Shown here: one piece after another, positions 42,928-51,624 of the stretch
Layout: every line of letters starts with the position of its first letter
Position numbering within the stretch: position 1 is the first letter of the stretch
From: Paraburkholderia bryophila
GTDB taxonomy: Bacteria; Pseudomonadota; Gammaproteobacteria; Burkholderiales; Burkholderiaceae
Direction: 5' to 3'
DNA: 64,000 nucleotides
Assembly: GCF_003269035.1 (NCBI RefSeq)
Contig: NZ_QLTK01000015.1
Span: 1-64,000, forward strand
Notes under the pieces: model-generated
Seen by the model: only the letters and a program-made list of their open reading frames with translations
Database searches by the model: none
What the model was told of the DNA's origin: nothing
Program-made: the position numbers and the translations under genes

Positions 42928-43722
42928 ATGTTTGCACTTGCCGATCATCTGCTGCATCCCGAAGGCGACGCGCTGCCTCGCGATGTGGACGCCGCCAGCG
43001 CGGCCGCCCTGCTGGGCCGCGGCGTCGCGTGCCGCGCTCCGGTCAGCGGCGCGGTTTATGGCACCTTGCTGAACGACCGCGCCGCGCTCGCGGCGCTGGG
43101 CGACGCGATGCTCGCCGCGCCGTACAAGGCGCCGCCGCAAGCGCCGGTGCTGTATCTGAAACCGCGCAATACGTTCGCCGGGCATCGCGCGCAGGTTGTC
43201 GTGCCGGACAACGCGTTGGGCGTGGAAGTGGGTGCGTCGCTCGGTATCGTGATCGGCCGCACTGCAACACGGGTTCGTGCGCAAAATGCGTTGGAGTACG
43301 TTGCCGGTTACACGCTGGTGGGCGACCTCAGCGTGCCGCATGCGAGCGTGTACCGCCCATCGGTACGGTTCCGCGCGCGCGACGGTTTTTGCGTGATCGG
43401 ACCGGCGCTCGTTGCAGCGCATCATGTCGCCGCGCCGGATCGTCTCGACATCGCGGTGTCGCTCAACGGCGCCGAGCCGTTCACGGCGAACACGGCTTCG
43501 TCGGTGCGTAACGTGGCGCAACTGCTCGCCGACGTCACCGATTTCATGACCCTCGGCGCAGGCGACGTCATCATGCTCGGCGTGCCGTACGGTTCGCCGG
43601 TCGCGCATGTCGGCGATATTGCCACGCTCTCTATCGGCGCATTGCCGCCGCTGACCATGTCGTTTATCGCCGCGCCAGATGCCGCAGCGGGTGCAACAGT
43701 ACAAGCAGGAGAACCGTCATGA
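42928..43722 (+). CDS. hpaG1: Fumarylacetoacetase-family protein HpaG1
   Basis: A 264-residue FAH-fold protein. ATG at 42928 is preferred because earlier starts precede or overlap the operator. The fold is visible in PVLYLKPRNTFAGH and GYTLVGDLSVPH. Where the catalytic paralogue HpaG2 has ECELAVVIG, this one has GASLGIVIG, so the two metal-binding Glu are missing. It is coupled by ATGA to hpaG2. In E. coli the two halves are one HpaG protein (isomerase and decarboxylase), so this may act with HpaG2 as a structural or isomerase half. Confidence 0.87.
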   Translation: MFALADHLLHPEGDALPRDVDAASAAALLGRGVACRAPVSGAVYGTLLNDRAALAALGDAMLAAPYKAPPQAPVLYLKPRNTFAGHRAQVVVPDNALGVEVGASLGIVIGRTATRVRAQNALEYVAGYTLVGDLSVPHASVYRPSVRFRARDGFCVIGPALVAAHHVAAPDRLDIAVSLNGAEPFTANTASSVRNVAQLLADVTDFMTLGAGDVIMLGVPYGSPVAHVGDIATLSIGALPPLTMSFIAAPDAAAGATVQAGEPS

Positions 43723-44477
43723 TGCGCGGCCGTGTAGCGTATGCCGGCGCGATTCACGAAGCCTATCCGGATGCCCAGGGCGTGCGCCTTGCCGATGGCC
43801 GCGTGCGTCGCGAGGATGAAGTGGTCTGGCTCGCGCCGGTCGACGTCGGCACGATCTTCGCGCTCGGCCTGAACTATGCCGAGCATGCCAAAGAGTTGCA
43901 GTTCAGCAAGCAGGAAGAACCGCTGGTTTTTCTCAAGGGACCGGGCACGGTGATCGGCCATCGCGGCGTCACGCGTCGGCCCGACGGTGTCGCCTTCATG
44001 CACTACGAGTGCGAGCTGGCGGTGGTGATCGGCCGCACCGCGCAGAACGTGACACGCGAGCACGCCATGCAGCACGTGGCCGGCTACATGATCGCGAACG
44101 ACTACGCGATCCGCGATTACCTCGAAAACTATTACCGCCCGAACCTGCGCGTGAAGAATCGCGACGGCGGCACGGTACTGGGCCCCTGGTTCGTCGACGC
44201 GGCGGATATCGCCGACGTCACGCAACTGGAGTTGCGCACGTTCGTGAACGGCACGCGCCAGCAGCACGGCAACACGCGCGATCTCGTCACCGGCATTCCC
44301 GCGCTGATCGAATACCTGAGCGGCTTCATGACGCTCGCGCCTGGCGACGTGATCCTGACCGGCACGCCGGAAGGCATCGTCAACGTGAATGCCGGCGACG
44401 AAGTGGTCTGCGAAATCGACGGCCTTGGCCGTCTCGTCAATACGATCGCCTCCGACGCGGACTTCGACCGCGTCTGA
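43719..44477 (+). CDS. hpaG2: 5-carboxymethyl-2-oxo-hex-3-ene-1,7-dioate decarboxylase HpaG2
   Basis: A 252-residue FAH-fold decarboxylase/isomerase. VFLKGPGTVIGH, the metal-binding HYECELAVVIGR, the later IANDYAIRDYL and the final TGTPEG are all present. It decarboxylates the isomerised ring-cleavage product to 2-oxohept-3-enedioate. Translationally coupled to hpaG1 and followed by hpaE after 37 bp. Confidence 0.9.
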   Translation: MMRGRVAYAGAIHEAYPDAQGVRLADGRVRREDEVVWLAPVDVGTIFALGLNYAEHAKELQFSKQEEPLVFLKGPGTVIGHRGVTRRPDGVAFMHYECELAVVIGRTAQNVTREHAMQHVAGYMIANDYAIRDYLENYYRPNLRVKNRDGGTVLGPWFVDAADIADVTQLELRTFVNGTRQQHGNTRDLVTGIPALIEYLSGFMTLAPGDVILTGTPEGIVNVNAGDEVVCEIDGLGRLVNTIASDADFDRV

Positions 44478-44514
44478 TCGCCCGATCGACACTGAATAGA
44501 GAAAGGACAAGGCA

Positions 44515-45972
44515 ATGCGAATCGACCATCTGATCAACGGCAAAGCGAGCGCCGCGCAGGATTACTTCGAAACGGTCAATCCGGCCACGCAGGAAGTACT
44601 CGCCGAAGTGGCCCGGGGCGGCGCGCAGGAAGTGGACGCCGCCGTGCGTGCGGCCAAAGACGCGTTCCCCGCATGGGCCGCGAAACCCGCCGCCGAACGC
44701 GCGAAGCTGATCCGCAAGCTCGGCGAACTGATCGTGAAGAACGTGCCGGAGATCTCCGAGACCGAAACGAAAGACACCGGCCAGACGATCTCGCAAACGC
44801 GCAAGCAACTCGTGCCGCGCGCCGCCGACAACTTCAACTACTTCGCCGAGATGTGCACGCGTGTCGACGGCCATACGTATCCGACCGAGACGCATCTGAA
44901 CTACACGCTGTTCCATCCGGTCGGCGTGTGCGCGCTGATCTCGCCGTGGAACGTGCCGTTCATGACCGCCACCTGGAAGGTCGCGCCCTGCCTCGCCTTC
45001 GGCAACACAGCCGTGCTGAAGATGAGCGAACTGTCGCCGCTCACCGCCTCGATGCTCGGCCAGCTCGCACTCGAAGCCGGCATTCCGGCGGGCGTGCTGA
45101 ATGTCGTGCACGGTTTCGGCAAGGACACAGGCGAACCGTTGGTCGCGCATCCCGACGTGCATGCCGTGTCGTTCACGGGATCGACCGCGACCGGCAACCG
45201 GATCGTGCAGACCGCCGGCCTGAAGAAGTTTTCGATGGAACTGGGCGGCAAGTCGCCGTTCGTGATTTTCGACGACGCCGATTTCGAACGCGCGCTCGAC
45301 GCCGCCGTGTTCATGATCTTCTCGAACAACGGCGAACGCTGCACCGCCGGTTCGCGCATTCTGGTGCAGCGCTCGATTTATGCGCGTTTTGCCGAGCGCT
45401 TCGTGGAGCGTGCCAGGCGCCTGACGGTGGGCGATCCGCTCGCCGACAGCACGATCGTCGGACCGATGATCAGCCAGGGGCATCTGGCGAAAGTGCGCAG
45501 CTATATCGAACTGGGCCCGAAAGAAGGCGCCACGCTCGCGTGCGGCGGCCTCGACGCGCCGCACTTGCCGGACGCCATGCGCAAAGGCAATTTCGTGAAA
45601 CCGACCGTGTTCGTCGACGTCGACAACCGCATGCGCATCGCGCAGGAAGAAATCTTCGGCCCGGTCGCGTGCCTGATTCCGTTCGACGACGAAGCCGAGG
45701 CGATCCGGCTCGCCAACGACATTTCGTATGGCCTGTCGAGCTACATCTGGACCGAGAGCACGGGTCGCGCGTTGCGCGTCGCGGCGGCGGTCGAGGCCGG
45801 TATGTGCTTCGTCAACAGTCAGAACGTGCGCGATCTGCGTCAGCCGTTCGGCGGCACGAAAGCCTCGGGCGTGGGTCGCGAAGGCGGCACGTGGAGCTAT
45901 GAAGTGTTCCTCGAACCGAAGAACGTCTGCGTGTCGCTCGGCTCGCATCACATTCCGCGCTGGGGCGTTTGA
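44515..45972 (+). CDS. hpaE: 5-carboxymethyl-2-hydroxymuconate semialdehyde dehydrogenase HpaE
   Basis: A 485-residue NAD-dependent aldehyde dehydrogenase. Catalytic Glu is in SMELGGKSPFV and Cys in NNGERCTAGSRILVQ; the cofactor loop is SFTGSTATGN. It oxidises the semialdehyde made by HpaD. The start follows AAAGGACAAGG. It sits in pathway order between hpaG2 and hpaD. Confidence 0.92.
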   Translation: MRIDHLINGKASAAQDYFETVNPATQEVLAEVARGGAQEVDAAVRAAKDAFPAWAAKPAAERAKLIRKLGELIVKNVPEISETETKDTGQTISQTRKQLVPRAADNFNYFAEMCTRVDGHTYPTETHLNYTLFHPVGVCALISPWNVPFMTATWKVAPCLAFGNTAVLKMSELSPLTASMLGQLALEAGIPAGVLNVVHGFGKDTGEPLVAHPDVHAVSFTGSTATGNRIVQTAGLKKFSMELGGKSPFVIFDDADFERALDAAVFMIFSNNGERCTAGSRILVQRSIYARFAERFVERARRLTVGDPLADSTIVGPMISQGHLAKVRSYIELGPKEGATLACGGLDAPHLPDAMRKGNFVKPTVFVDVDNRMRIAQEEIFGPVACLIPFDDEAEAIRLANDISYGLSSYIWTESTGRALRVAAAVEAGMCFVNSQNVRDLRQPFGGTKASGVGREGGTWSYEVFLEPKNVCVSLGSHHIPRWGV

Positions 45973-46077
45973 GGCGCCACACTGCATAGCGCCGCAACCG
46001 CGTTGCGGAGATCAAGAAACGCACCATGCGGCCCGGGCCGGCGCTGAAGCGCTAACGCGGGTCGACAGGAGACTGAG

Positions 46078-46941
46078 ATGGGCAAGCTCGCACTGGCGGC
46101 AAAAGTCACGCACGTCCCGTCGTTATATCTGTCCGAACTCGACGGGCCGCATAAAGGCTGCCGTCAACCGGCGATCGACGGTCATCATGAAATCGGCCGC
46201 CGCTGCCGCGAACTCGGCGTGGATACGATCGTGGTGTTCGACGTGCATTGGCTGGTGAACAGCGAATACCACATCAATTGCGCGCCGAAGTTCGAGGGCG
46301 TCTACACCAGCAACGAACTGCCGCATTTCATCAAGAACATGCCGTACGCGTACCCCGGCAATGTCGGGCTCGGCGACCTGATCGCCGAAGTCGCGAACGA
46401 AATGGGCGTGAAAAGCCGCGCACATAGCCAGACCACGCTCGAACTCGAGTACGGCACGCTGGTGCCGATGCGCTATATGAACGCCGATCAGCACTTCAAG
46501 ACCGTCTCGGTGGCAGGCTGGTGCATGTGGCACGACCTCGCCACCAGCGCCCGCTTCGGGCTCGCGGTGCGCAAGGCGATCGAAGAGCGCTACGACGGCA
46601 CCGTCGCGATTCTGGCAAGCGGGTCGCTGAGCCACCACTTCGCCGATAACGGCACCGCCGAGCAGTTCATGCATAAGGTGTGGAACCCGTTTCTCGAACA
46701 GATGGATCGCAAGGTGGTCGAGATGTGGGAAGCCGGCGACTGGAAAACCTTCTGCGAGATGCTGCCGCTCTACAACGAGAAATGCTGGGGCGAAGGCGGC
46801 ATGCACGACACCGCGATGCTGCTCGGCGCACTCGGTTGGGATCGCTACGACGGCAAGGTGGAAGTCGTCACGCCGTATTTCGGCAGTTCGGGCACCGGCC
46901 AGATCAATGCGATCTTTCCGGTCACGCCGCTGCCCGTTTGA
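46078..46941 (+). CDS. hpaD: 3,4-dihydroxyphenylacetate 2,3-dioxygenase HpaD
   Basis: A 287-residue type III (LigB-fold) extradiol dioxygenase. His in THVPSLYLSE, DVHWL and SLSHHFADN supply iron ligands and acid-base residues. It opens the homoprotocatechuate ring to 5-carboxymethyl-2-hydroxymuconate semialdehyde. The start follows AGGAGACTGAG. hpaF follows after 31 bp. Confidence 0.92.
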   Translation: MGKLALAAKVTHVPSLYLSELDGPHKGCRQPAIDGHHEIGRRCRELGVDTIVVFDVHWLVNSEYHINCAPKFEGVYTSNELPHFIKNMPYAYPGNVGLGDLIAEVANEMGVKSRAHSQTTLELEYGTLVPMRYMNADQHFKTVSVAGWCMWHDLATSARFGLAVRKAIEERYDGTVAILASGSLSHHFADNGTAEQFMHKVWNPFLEQMDRKVVEMWEAGDWKTFCEMLPLYNEKCWGEGGMHDTAMLLGALGWDRYDGKVEVVTPYFGSSGTGQINAIFPVTPLPV

Positions 46942-46972
46942 ATCAGCCTGAATTAGCCTTGAGGAGCCGAAC

Positions 46973-47371
46973 GTGCCGCATCTCACACTCGAATACAGCG
47001 CCAATCTCGCGGACGCCGAGCGCATCGGACAACTGTGCAGCGCACTCGCACAGAGCCTCGACGCCCAGCGCGAAAACGACCAGCGGGTCTATCCGATCGG
47101 CGGCATCCGCGTGCGCGCGTTGCGCTGCGAACAGTACTGCATTGCCGACGGCCGTCCCGACGCCGCCTTCCTGCACGCGAACCTGAAGATCGGCGCGGGC
47201 CGCTCGGAGGCGGCCAAAAAGGCCACCGGCGAAGCCCTGTTCACGCTGATCAAACAGCACTTCGCCGCGGAATTCGAGCAGCACGGCCTCGCGTTGTCGC
47301 TGGAAATCAACGAGTTCAGCGAAGCCGGCACCTGGAAGCACAACAACCTGCACGCGCGGCTCAAGGCGTGA
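46973..47371 (+). CDS. hpaF: 5-carboxymethyl-2-hydroxymuconate delta-isomerase HpaF
   Basis: A 132-residue tautomerase-superfamily isomerase. GTG start behind GAGGAGCCGAAC. After Met removal the N-terminal residue is Pro (PHLTLEYSANL), the catalytic base of this family. The length fits HpaF homotrimers. It isomerises the diacid product of HpaE for HpaG2. Confidence 0.9.
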   Translation: MPHLTLEYSANLADAERIGQLCSALAQSLDAQRENDQRVYPIGGIRVRALRCEQYCIADGRPDAAFLHANLKIGAGRSEAAKKATGEALFTLIKQHFAAEFEQHGLALSLEINEFSEAGTWKHNNLHARLKA

Positions 47372-47408
47372 TCCGGCAGGAAAAACCGCGGCTCATCGGG
47401 AACCCATC

Positions 47409-48212
47409 ATGCTAGACGAACAGACTATCCGCGACCTCGCGGCCGAACTCGACCACGCCGAGAAAACCCGCACGCAACTGCGCCACTTCTCCGCCCGGTT
47501 TCCAGCAATGACCGTCCAGGACGGCTACGCGATTCAACGCGAGTGGGTCAAGCTCAAACTCGCCGCGGGGCACGTGATCAAAGGCCGCAAGATCGGCCTG
47601 ACGTCGCGCGCCATGCAGCGTTCGTCGCAGATCGACGAGCCCGATTACGCACCGTTGCTGGACAGCATGTTTATCGAAGCCGGCCAGGACATTCGCGCGG
47701 ATCGCTTCATCGCGCCGCGCGTGGAAGTGGAACTGGCGTTCGTGCTGAGCAAGCCGCTGAAAGGCCCCGGCGTGACGCTGTTCGACGTGCTCGACGCCAC
47801 CGCCTACGTGACGCCCGCCGTGGAAATCATCGACGCGCGCATCGAACAGTTCGACCGCGAGACCAAAGCGCCGCGCAAGGTCTACGACACGATCTCGGAC
47901 TTCGCGGCCAATGCGGGCATCGTGCTGGGCGGGCGTCCGGTGCGGCCGCTGGACGTCGATCTGCGCTGGGTCGGCGCGCTGCTGTACAAAAACGGCGCGG
48001 TCGAGGAAAGCGGCCTGGCTGCTGCGGTGCTCAACCATCCGGCGACCGGCGTGGCCTGGCTCGCCAACAAGATCGCGCCTTACGACGAATCGCTGAACGC
48101 CAACGACGTGATCCTGAGCGGTTCGTTCACGAGCCCGATCCCGGCGCGCGCGGGCGACACGTTCCATGTCGATTACGGCCCGCTGGGCGGCATCGGTTTG
48201 AATTTCATCTGA
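47409..48212 (+). CDS. hpaH: 2-oxohept-3-ene-1,7-dioate hydratase HpaH
   Basis: A 267-residue hydratase of the FAH/MhpD type. GRKIGLTSRAMQRSSQIDEPDYAPLLDSMF, VEVELAFVLSK and the terminal VDYGPLGGIGLNF are hallmarks. It adds water to the decarboxylated dienoate before aldol cleavage. hpaI begins 8 bp downstream. Confidence 0.92.
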   Translation: MLDEQTIRDLAAELDHAEKTRTQLRHFSARFPAMTVQDGYAIQREWVKLKLAAGHVIKGRKIGLTSRAMQRSSQIDEPDYAPLLDSMFIEAGQDIRADRFIAPRVEVELAFVLSKPLKGPGVTLFDVLDATAYVTPAVEIIDARIEQFDRETKAPRKVYDTISDFAANAGIVLGGRPVRPLDVDLRWVGALLYKNGAVEESGLAAAVLNHPATGVAWLANKIAPYDESLNANDVILSGSFTSPIPARAGDTFHVDYGPLGGIGLNFI

Positions 48213-48220
48213 GGCGGCTC

Positions 48221-49030
48221 ATGTCCCTATCCCTACCGCACAACCCCTTCAAACGCGCGCTGCGCGAAGGCACACCGCAATTCGGCCTGTGGGCGGCGCT
48301 CGCCGATGGCTACGTCACCGAATTGCTGGCCACGGCCGGTTTCGACTGGCTGCTGATCGACAACGAACATGCGCCGAACGACGTGCGCAGCACGCTCGCG
48401 CAATTGCAGGCCGTGGCCGCGTACCCGTCGCATCCAGTAGTGCGGCCGGTGCGCAGCGACAGCGCGCTGATCAAGCAGTTGCTCGACATCGGCGCGCAGA
48501 CCCTGCTGCTGCCCATGATCGATACCGCCGCGCAAGCCGCCGAAGCGGTCGCCGCCACGCGTTATCCGCCGCAAGGCATTCGCGGCGTGGGCAGTGCGTT
48601 GGCGCGGGCCTCGCGCTGGAACCGGATTCCCGATTACCTGAACGCTGCGGCGAGCGAACTGTGCGTGCTGGTGCAGGTGGAGACCGTGCAAGGCCTGGAG
48701 AATCTGCCGGCCATCGCGGCCGTGGTGGGGGTCGACGGTGTGTTTTTCGGACCGGCGGATTTGAGCGCGTCGATGGGCTTGCTGGGCAAACCCGGCGACC
48801 CGAGCGTGCGTGAAGCGATCCGCCGAGGCATCGACGTCGTGCGGCGCGCAGGCAAGGCGGCGGGTGTGCTGGCGCCGGACCCGGCGCTCGCGGCGGATTA
48901 TCTCGCGGCGGGCGCGACGTTCGTCGCGGTAGGAACGGACACGGGCTTGCTGAGTCGCGCAGCGGCGGATCTGGCGGCGTCGTATAAAAACACGGCGGGC
49001 GCGGCGGCGGCGGTTAAAGGCGGGTATTGA
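48221..49030 (+). CDS. hpaI: 4-hydroxy-2-oxoheptanedioate aldolase HpaI
   Basis: A 269-residue class II aldolase of the HpcH/HpaI family. LLIDNEHAPNDVR, LPMIDTAAQAAEAVAATRYPPQGIRGVGS and QVETVQGLENLPAIA are typical, with Glu and Asp metal ligands in QVET and FFGPADLS. It splits the hydroxy-oxo-diacid into pyruvate and succinate semialdehyde, ending the pathway. ATG follows GAGGCGGCTC. Last gene of the operon, closed by three hairpins. Confidence 0.92.
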   Translation: MSLSLPHNPFKRALREGTPQFGLWAALADGYVTELLATAGFDWLLIDNEHAPNDVRSTLAQLQAVAAYPSHPVVRPVRSDSALIKQLLDIGAQTLLLPMIDTAAQAAEAVAATRYPPQGIRGVGSALARASRWNRIPDYLNAAASELCVLVQVETVQGLENLPAIAAVVGVDGVFFGPADLSASMGLLGKPGDPSVREAIRRGIDVVRRAGKAAGVLAPDPALAADYLAAGATFVAVGTDTGLLSRAAADLAASYKNTAGAAAAVKGGY

Positions 49031-49053
49031 GTTCGCCGCCTGAGTGCACCGTC

Positions 49054-49125
49054 CGGTGACCGCTAACCGGTCACCGCTTACCAATCACGCAAGCCCCGGC
49101 TTGCAGTGAGCGCAGACCGCTCACT
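49054..49125. terminator. Three consecutive hairpins between convergent genes
   Basis: Stems pair CGGTGACC (49054-49061) with GGTCACCG (49069-49076), GCAAGCC with GGCTTGC (49089-49104), and AGTGAGCG with CGCTCACT (49105-49125). T-runs are lacking. They separate hpaI from the convergent GGDEF-EAL gene. Confidence 0.55.
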
Positions 49126-49140
49126 GGCAGACCCGAGCCG

Positions 49141-51468
49141 CTAATCCCCCGCCGGCCACGGCAACCCCAGCGCCGACCAGTCCAGCTCCACACCAATCAC
49201 CGAGCGCCCGGTCGCGAACTGCACCGCCAGCGTCACGGCGACACACGGCCGGCCGCTCGCCAGCGAGAGATAAGGATTGCTCGCCACCGCCACGCCCGGC
49301 AGCAGCACCGCATTGCGGTAATACGGCCGGTGATCCCAGCGCGCATCGCGCGGATTCGCGACCGGATGCAGCGACGCACCCTCGCTGCTGTGCGCCGGCC
49401 CAGGCACTTCATGCCCAACCTGCCGGCCGGCGTCGTCGAGAATGAAGCAACTGATGCAGCGCTCGAAGCGCGCCAGCGCGGCAAACGCGTCGTCCATCAC
49501 GACGCCCGCCTGAAGCGCTTCCGCGGCGGCGCGCAAACCCACCCGGTAAGGCTCCACCTCCGACTCGAACAACGCATGCTGATGCGCGCGACCCTGCGCG
49601 ATCACGTCGAATGCATCGTCGATACGCCGGTGCACCGACTCCGGCGGCGCAATCTCCGCCGCCGGCCGCCCGAGCAGATAGCCCTGCGCGAAATCCACGT
49701 TCGACTCCACCGCGAGGATCAGCTCCTCGGTCGTCTCCACGCCTTCGACCACCACCAGCATGCCCGCCTGGTGCAGCAGCGACACGAGCTTCGGCAGGAT
49801 CGGCTGTTCGGTGCCGGGGCTGGTCGCGCGAATCAGTTCGCCGTCGAGCTTGACGAGATCCGGGCGGATACGCAGCAAGCGGTCGAGATTCGACTGACCG
49901 GCGCCGAAATCGTCGACGGCGATCAGGAAGCCGTGCTCGCGATACAAGGCCGCCGCGCGCGACATGTCGTCGACGCTGCCGCCGTGCGACTCGAGAATTT
50001 CGAGGATCACGCGTTCAGGATCGAGCCCGACCGTCCGCACGATCTTCGCGAGCTGATCCGCATAACCGTCCGCGATGAAGGTGGCCGGCAAGATATTGAG
50101 GAACAGCCAGGAATCGCCGGGCAGCGACTTGCACGCATTGCCCAGATGGACCGCATGACTCGCACGGTCGAGCGCGCCCTCGTCGCTGGACGGCCTCGGC
50201 GCGAACAGCACCACCGGCGGCACCAGCGTGCCGTCGTCCTGTTCGCCGCGCAGCAAGGCCTCGAAGCCGACCTGCTTCTGATGCGACAGGCTGTAGAGCG
50301 GCTGGAAGTGCGACGTCAGGTAATACTCCTCCCAGCGATGCCGGCGCAACTCGCCTTCGACGGAAAAATCGTCGCCGAGCAGTTGCAGCGCTTCGAGCGG
50401 CAGCGCGCGTTCGGCGCACACGCGGTTGCGCCCGGAGTGCTTGGCGCGCAGCAGGGCTTCGTCGGCGCGATCCAGCAGCACCATGATGCTTTCGCCGCGC
50501 CGATGCTCGGCCACCCCGAAGCTCGCGCTCAGATGACCGTCCGGCCGCTCGATCGCAGCGATCGCGCCACGCAGCCGCTCGGCCAGATGCAACGCGCCGG
50601 CCAGCCCGTCGCGCCGCAGCACCGCGAACTCCTCGCCGCCGATCCGGCTCACGCTGTCTTCCGCCGAGGTCTCCTCCATCAGCACCTGAGCGACCTGATA
50701 CAGCGCATGGTCGCCGACCGCGTGACCGAAGCGGTCGTTCAGCGATTTGAAACTGTCGATGTCCAGAAAGATCGCGCTGATGCGCTCGTCGGGCGCACCG
50801 GCGTCGAGCCGGCGCTCGGCCTGCTTGACGAACGCGCGACGGTTTTGCAGGCCGGTCAGTGGATCGGTCGCCGCGAGTTGCGCCAGTTGGCTTTCGAGCA
50901 GAAAGTGGTTGCGCCGGAACCGGTAGAACCCGAAGTGAAACACCACCGAAGTCGGCATGCCGATTGCCGCGATCCACATCCACATGACCACGTTGACGTC
51001 ATGCGGGTGCGGCTCGCCGGACAGCAGCGCGAGGGCCGCCGCATAGAACAGCACGGTGCCGGTGAAAAAATGCGTGGGCGTGAGCCACAGCGGCGCGGCG
51101 CAAATGGGGATCACCGCGAGAGCCGGCAGCACCCACAGCAAGGGCGCCTCGACACCGGCTACGTTCAATGCCATGCCGGCCACCAGCACCTGCAGATAGA
51201 CAATGCCGATCACACCGAATAGCCAGATGGTTCGGGCTCGGGGAATCGCCAGCACCAGCAGGGCGAGTACGAGCGCGCACGTGAGCCGGTAGGCGAGCGG
51301 CGCGGCCGGACCGCCGACCAGGTTACGCGCCCCGACGAAACAAAGGAACGCGACCACCGTGAACGCCATGGTCACCGTGGACAATGGACGCTGGTGTTCA
51401 AGCGATCGTCTGTGGAAGCGATCGCGTAAACCGGAATCGGACAGATGTTGCGTGGAGTTCGAAAGCAT
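49141..51468 (-). CDS. Membrane GGDEF-EAL protein with C-terminal sensor-like domain
   Basis: A 775-residue cyclic-di-GMP protein. About six helices occupy the first 190 residues. The GGDEF active site is intact as RIGGEEFAVL, but the RxxD inhibitory site is SAED, so no product inhibition there. The EAL half keeps FEALLR, the Asn in LFLNILP, LEILE, VDDFGAG, LVKLD and VEGVET, so phosphodiesterase activity is likely. A further 170 residues after the EAL domain resemble a PDC/cache-like or GAF-type sensor (CISCFILDDAGRQVGHE, PYYRNAVLLPGVAVASNPYLS). The Met at 51468 is my choice; earlier Met codons exist. It sits near the cellulose operon it may tune. Confidence 0.87.
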   Translation of the reverse strand: MLSNSTQHLSDSGLRDRFHRRSLEHQRPLSTVTMAFTVVAFLCFVGARNLVGGPAAPLAYRLTCALVLALLVLAIPRARTIWLFGVIGIVYLQVLVAGMALNVAGVEAPLLWVLPALAVIPICAAPLWLTPTHFFTGTVLFYAAALALLSGEPHPHDVNVVMWMWIAAIGMPTSVVFHFGFYRFRRNHFLLESQLAQLAATDPLTGLQNRRAFVKQAERRLDAGAPDERISAIFLDIDSFKSLNDRFGHAVGDHALYQVAQVLMEETSAEDSVSRIGGEEFAVLRRDGLAGALHLAERLRGAIAAIERPDGHLSASFGVAEHRRGESIMVLLDRADEALLRAKHSGRNRVCAERALPLEALQLLGDDFSVEGELRRHRWEEYYLTSHFQPLYSLSHQKQVGFEALLRGEQDDGTLVPPVVLFAPRPSSDEGALDRASHAVHLGNACKSLPGDSWLFLNILPATFIADGYADQLAKIVRTVGLDPERVILEILESHGGSVDDMSRAAALYREHGFLIAVDDFGAGQSNLDRLLRIRPDLVKLDGELIRATSPGTEQPILPKLVSLLHQAGMLVVVEGVETTEELILAVESNVDFAQGYLLGRPAAEIAPPESVHRRIDDAFDVIAQGRAHQHALFESEVEPYRVGLRAAAEALQAGVVMDDAFAALARFERCISCFILDDAGRQVGHEVPGPAHSSEGASLHPVANPRDARWDHRPYYRNAVLLPGVAVASNPYLSLASGRPCVAVTLAVQFATGRSVIGVELDWSALGLPWPAGD

Positions 51469-51624
51469 ATTGATGGGTATCAGGCTCGTTCCGGTCACTC
51501 TGCCCATGGTTATCGGCAAACATCTGACTAATATTTAACCTTTCCACGCAAATCGATACGAACGCCCGTTCGCATCAGGCTGCTTCAGGCCGTTCCGGGC
51601 TCCCTCACCCGGCTCCCGTGCACC

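Noticed and set aside
49330..51222. 630-codon frame opposite the GGDEF-EAL gene
   Set aside because: Composition is Arg/His/Gln-rich as in other shadows, and the opposite strand has clear GGDEF and EAL motifs.
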